DNA of 64,000 nt from Serratia marcescens (lineage in GTDB: Bacteria > Pseudomonadota > Gammaproteobacteria > Enterobacterales > Enterobacteriaceae): positions 1,054,001-1,118,000 of the forward strand of contig NZ_JARVZZ010000001.1 in NCBI RefSeq assembly GCF_029846115.1, written 5' to 3'. Position numbers and translations under genes: made by a program. This document shows, piece by piece, positions 63,314-64,000 of the stretch (position 1 is its first letter; each line of letters starts with the position of its first letter). A model generated the notes under the pieces. It saw nothing but the letters and a program-made list of their open reading frames with translations, did no database searches and had not been told where the DNA came from.

Positions 63314-64000
63314 TTGTACCTCTACATCGAGACATTGAAGCAGAGACTGGATGCGATCAATCAGCTACGCGTCGATCGCGCCCTGGCGGCTATGAAGCCC
63401 GCGTTTCAACGGGTATACAGTCTGCTGCCCACCTTACTGCACCACCACCACCCGCTGATGCCGGGTTACCTGAACGGTAACGTTCCCCACGGCATTTGCC
63501 TCTACACGCCTGATGAAACTCAACAAGATTACCTGAACGATTTAGAAGACAAATGGGGTAGCCCGTTTGACAAACCGGCCAGCGGCGAGCTGCCGATCAC
63601 TGGCGTCTATTCGATGGGCAGCACCTCGTCTATCGGCCAAAGCTGCAGCTCGGATCTCGACATCTGGGTCTGCCACCAGTCCTGGCTGGACAACGAAGAA
63701 CGCACCCGCCTGCAACAAAAATGCAGCCTGCTTGAGAAGTGGGCCGCCTCGATGGGGGTGGAAGTCAGCTTCTTCCTGATCGACGAAAACCGCTTCCGCC
63801 ATAATGAAAGCGGCAGCCTGGGCGGCGAAGACTGCGGCTCGACGCAGCATATCCTGTTGCTCGACGAATTCTATCGCACCGCGGTGCGCCTGGCCGGCAA
63901 ACGCATCCTGTGGAACATGGTGCCGGGCGAAGAAGAAGCGCACTACGATGAATACGTGCTGTCGCTGTACGCGCAGGGGGCGCTCACGCCGAACGAGTGG
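63314..64000 (+). CDS. cyaA: Adenylate cyclase CyaA, 5' part (runs off the window)
   Basis: CyaA is the class I adenylate cyclase that makes cAMP for CRP and is regulated by phosphorylated EIIA-Glc. The open frame begins at TTG 63314 ([19 protein letters not shown]), the conserved inefficient start of enterobacterial cyaA, and is open for 229 codons to the window edge. The visible N-terminal catalytic domain has the nucleotidyltransferase signature [21 protein letters not shown] and [38 protein letters not shown]. The ATG at 63265 in another frame is not used. Confidence 0.95.
   Translation, partial: MYLYIETLKQRLDAINQLRVDRALAAMKPAFQRVYSLLPTLLHHHHPLMPGYLNGNVPHGICLYTPDETQQDYLNDLEDKWGSPFDKPASGELPITGVYSMGSTSSIGQSCSSDLDIWVCHQSWLDNEERTRLQQKCSLLEKWAASMGVEVSFFLIDENRFRHNESGSLGGEDCGSTQHILLLDEFYRTAVRLAGKRILWNMVPGEEEAHYDEYVLSLYAQGALTPNEW

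Overview
The window is chromosomal DNA of a Serratia species, very probably Serratia marcescens. The 563-residue GH18 enzyme at 7193-8884 reads as the classical S. marcescens ChiA. The rest is enterobacterial core genome with high GC coding bias and proteins close in length and motif to their E. coli K-12 homologues. I see no phage, transposase, integrase, CRISPR array or toxin-antitoxin pair.

Layout. 1-4816: a truncated gene end, the organic hydroperoxide reductase ohr, the lipid A-core Kdo phosphoethanolamine transferase eptB (with a good candidate sigma-E promoter), and uhpA-uhpB. 4912-7192: uhpC with no uhpT after it, then a tRNA-Pro(UGG) followed by a tandem array of 164-bp units. Each unit begins with the last 19 nt of that tRNA and carries an intrinsic terminator and a string of very small hairpins. 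7193-15232: chiA, then the dipeptide ABC operon dppABCDF. 15431-31789: the divergent cellulose loci bcsGFE (minus) and bcsRQABZC (plus), then the c-di-GMP phosphodiesterase hmsP. 32064-35113: the C4-dicarboxylate carrier dctA and the inactive M16 peptidase homologue yhjJ. 35143-42641: ppiC, rep, gppA, rhlB, trxA and rho. 42938-55856: the complete 12-gene enterobacterial common antigen cluster wecA-wecG. 56222-58246: the permease yifK/thrP and the argX-hisR-leuT-proM tRNA operon. 58662-58896: the small RNA GlmZ behind a sigma-54 type promoter. 58972-62997: hemCDXY on the minus strand. 63314-64000: the 5' part of cyaA, with a TTG start and a CRP site.

Functional themes. Much of the window builds or tunes the cell envelope: EptB, BcsG-decorated cellulose, common antigen, and GlmZ, which controls glmS and so the UDP-GlcNAc used by WecA and WecB. 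Cellulose synthesis is tied to c-di-GMP through the PilZ domain of BcsA, the RxGD site of BcsE and the EAL domain of HmsP. Dpp, DctA, YifK and Uhp are nutrient uptake or sensing modules. CA-rich leaders of dppA and yifK look like GcvB targets.

Genome organisation. As I remember E. coli K-12, the order there is eptB-proK-dppA. Here uhpABC lies on one side of the tRNA and chiA on the other, and the tRNA has a UGG anticodon almost identical in context to the proM-position copy 51.8 kb away. yhjJ is joined directly to ppiC, which are far apart in E. coli, so 35114-35142 is a rearrangement junction relative to that genome. The most unusual structure is the tRNA-tail repeat array at 6422-6835.
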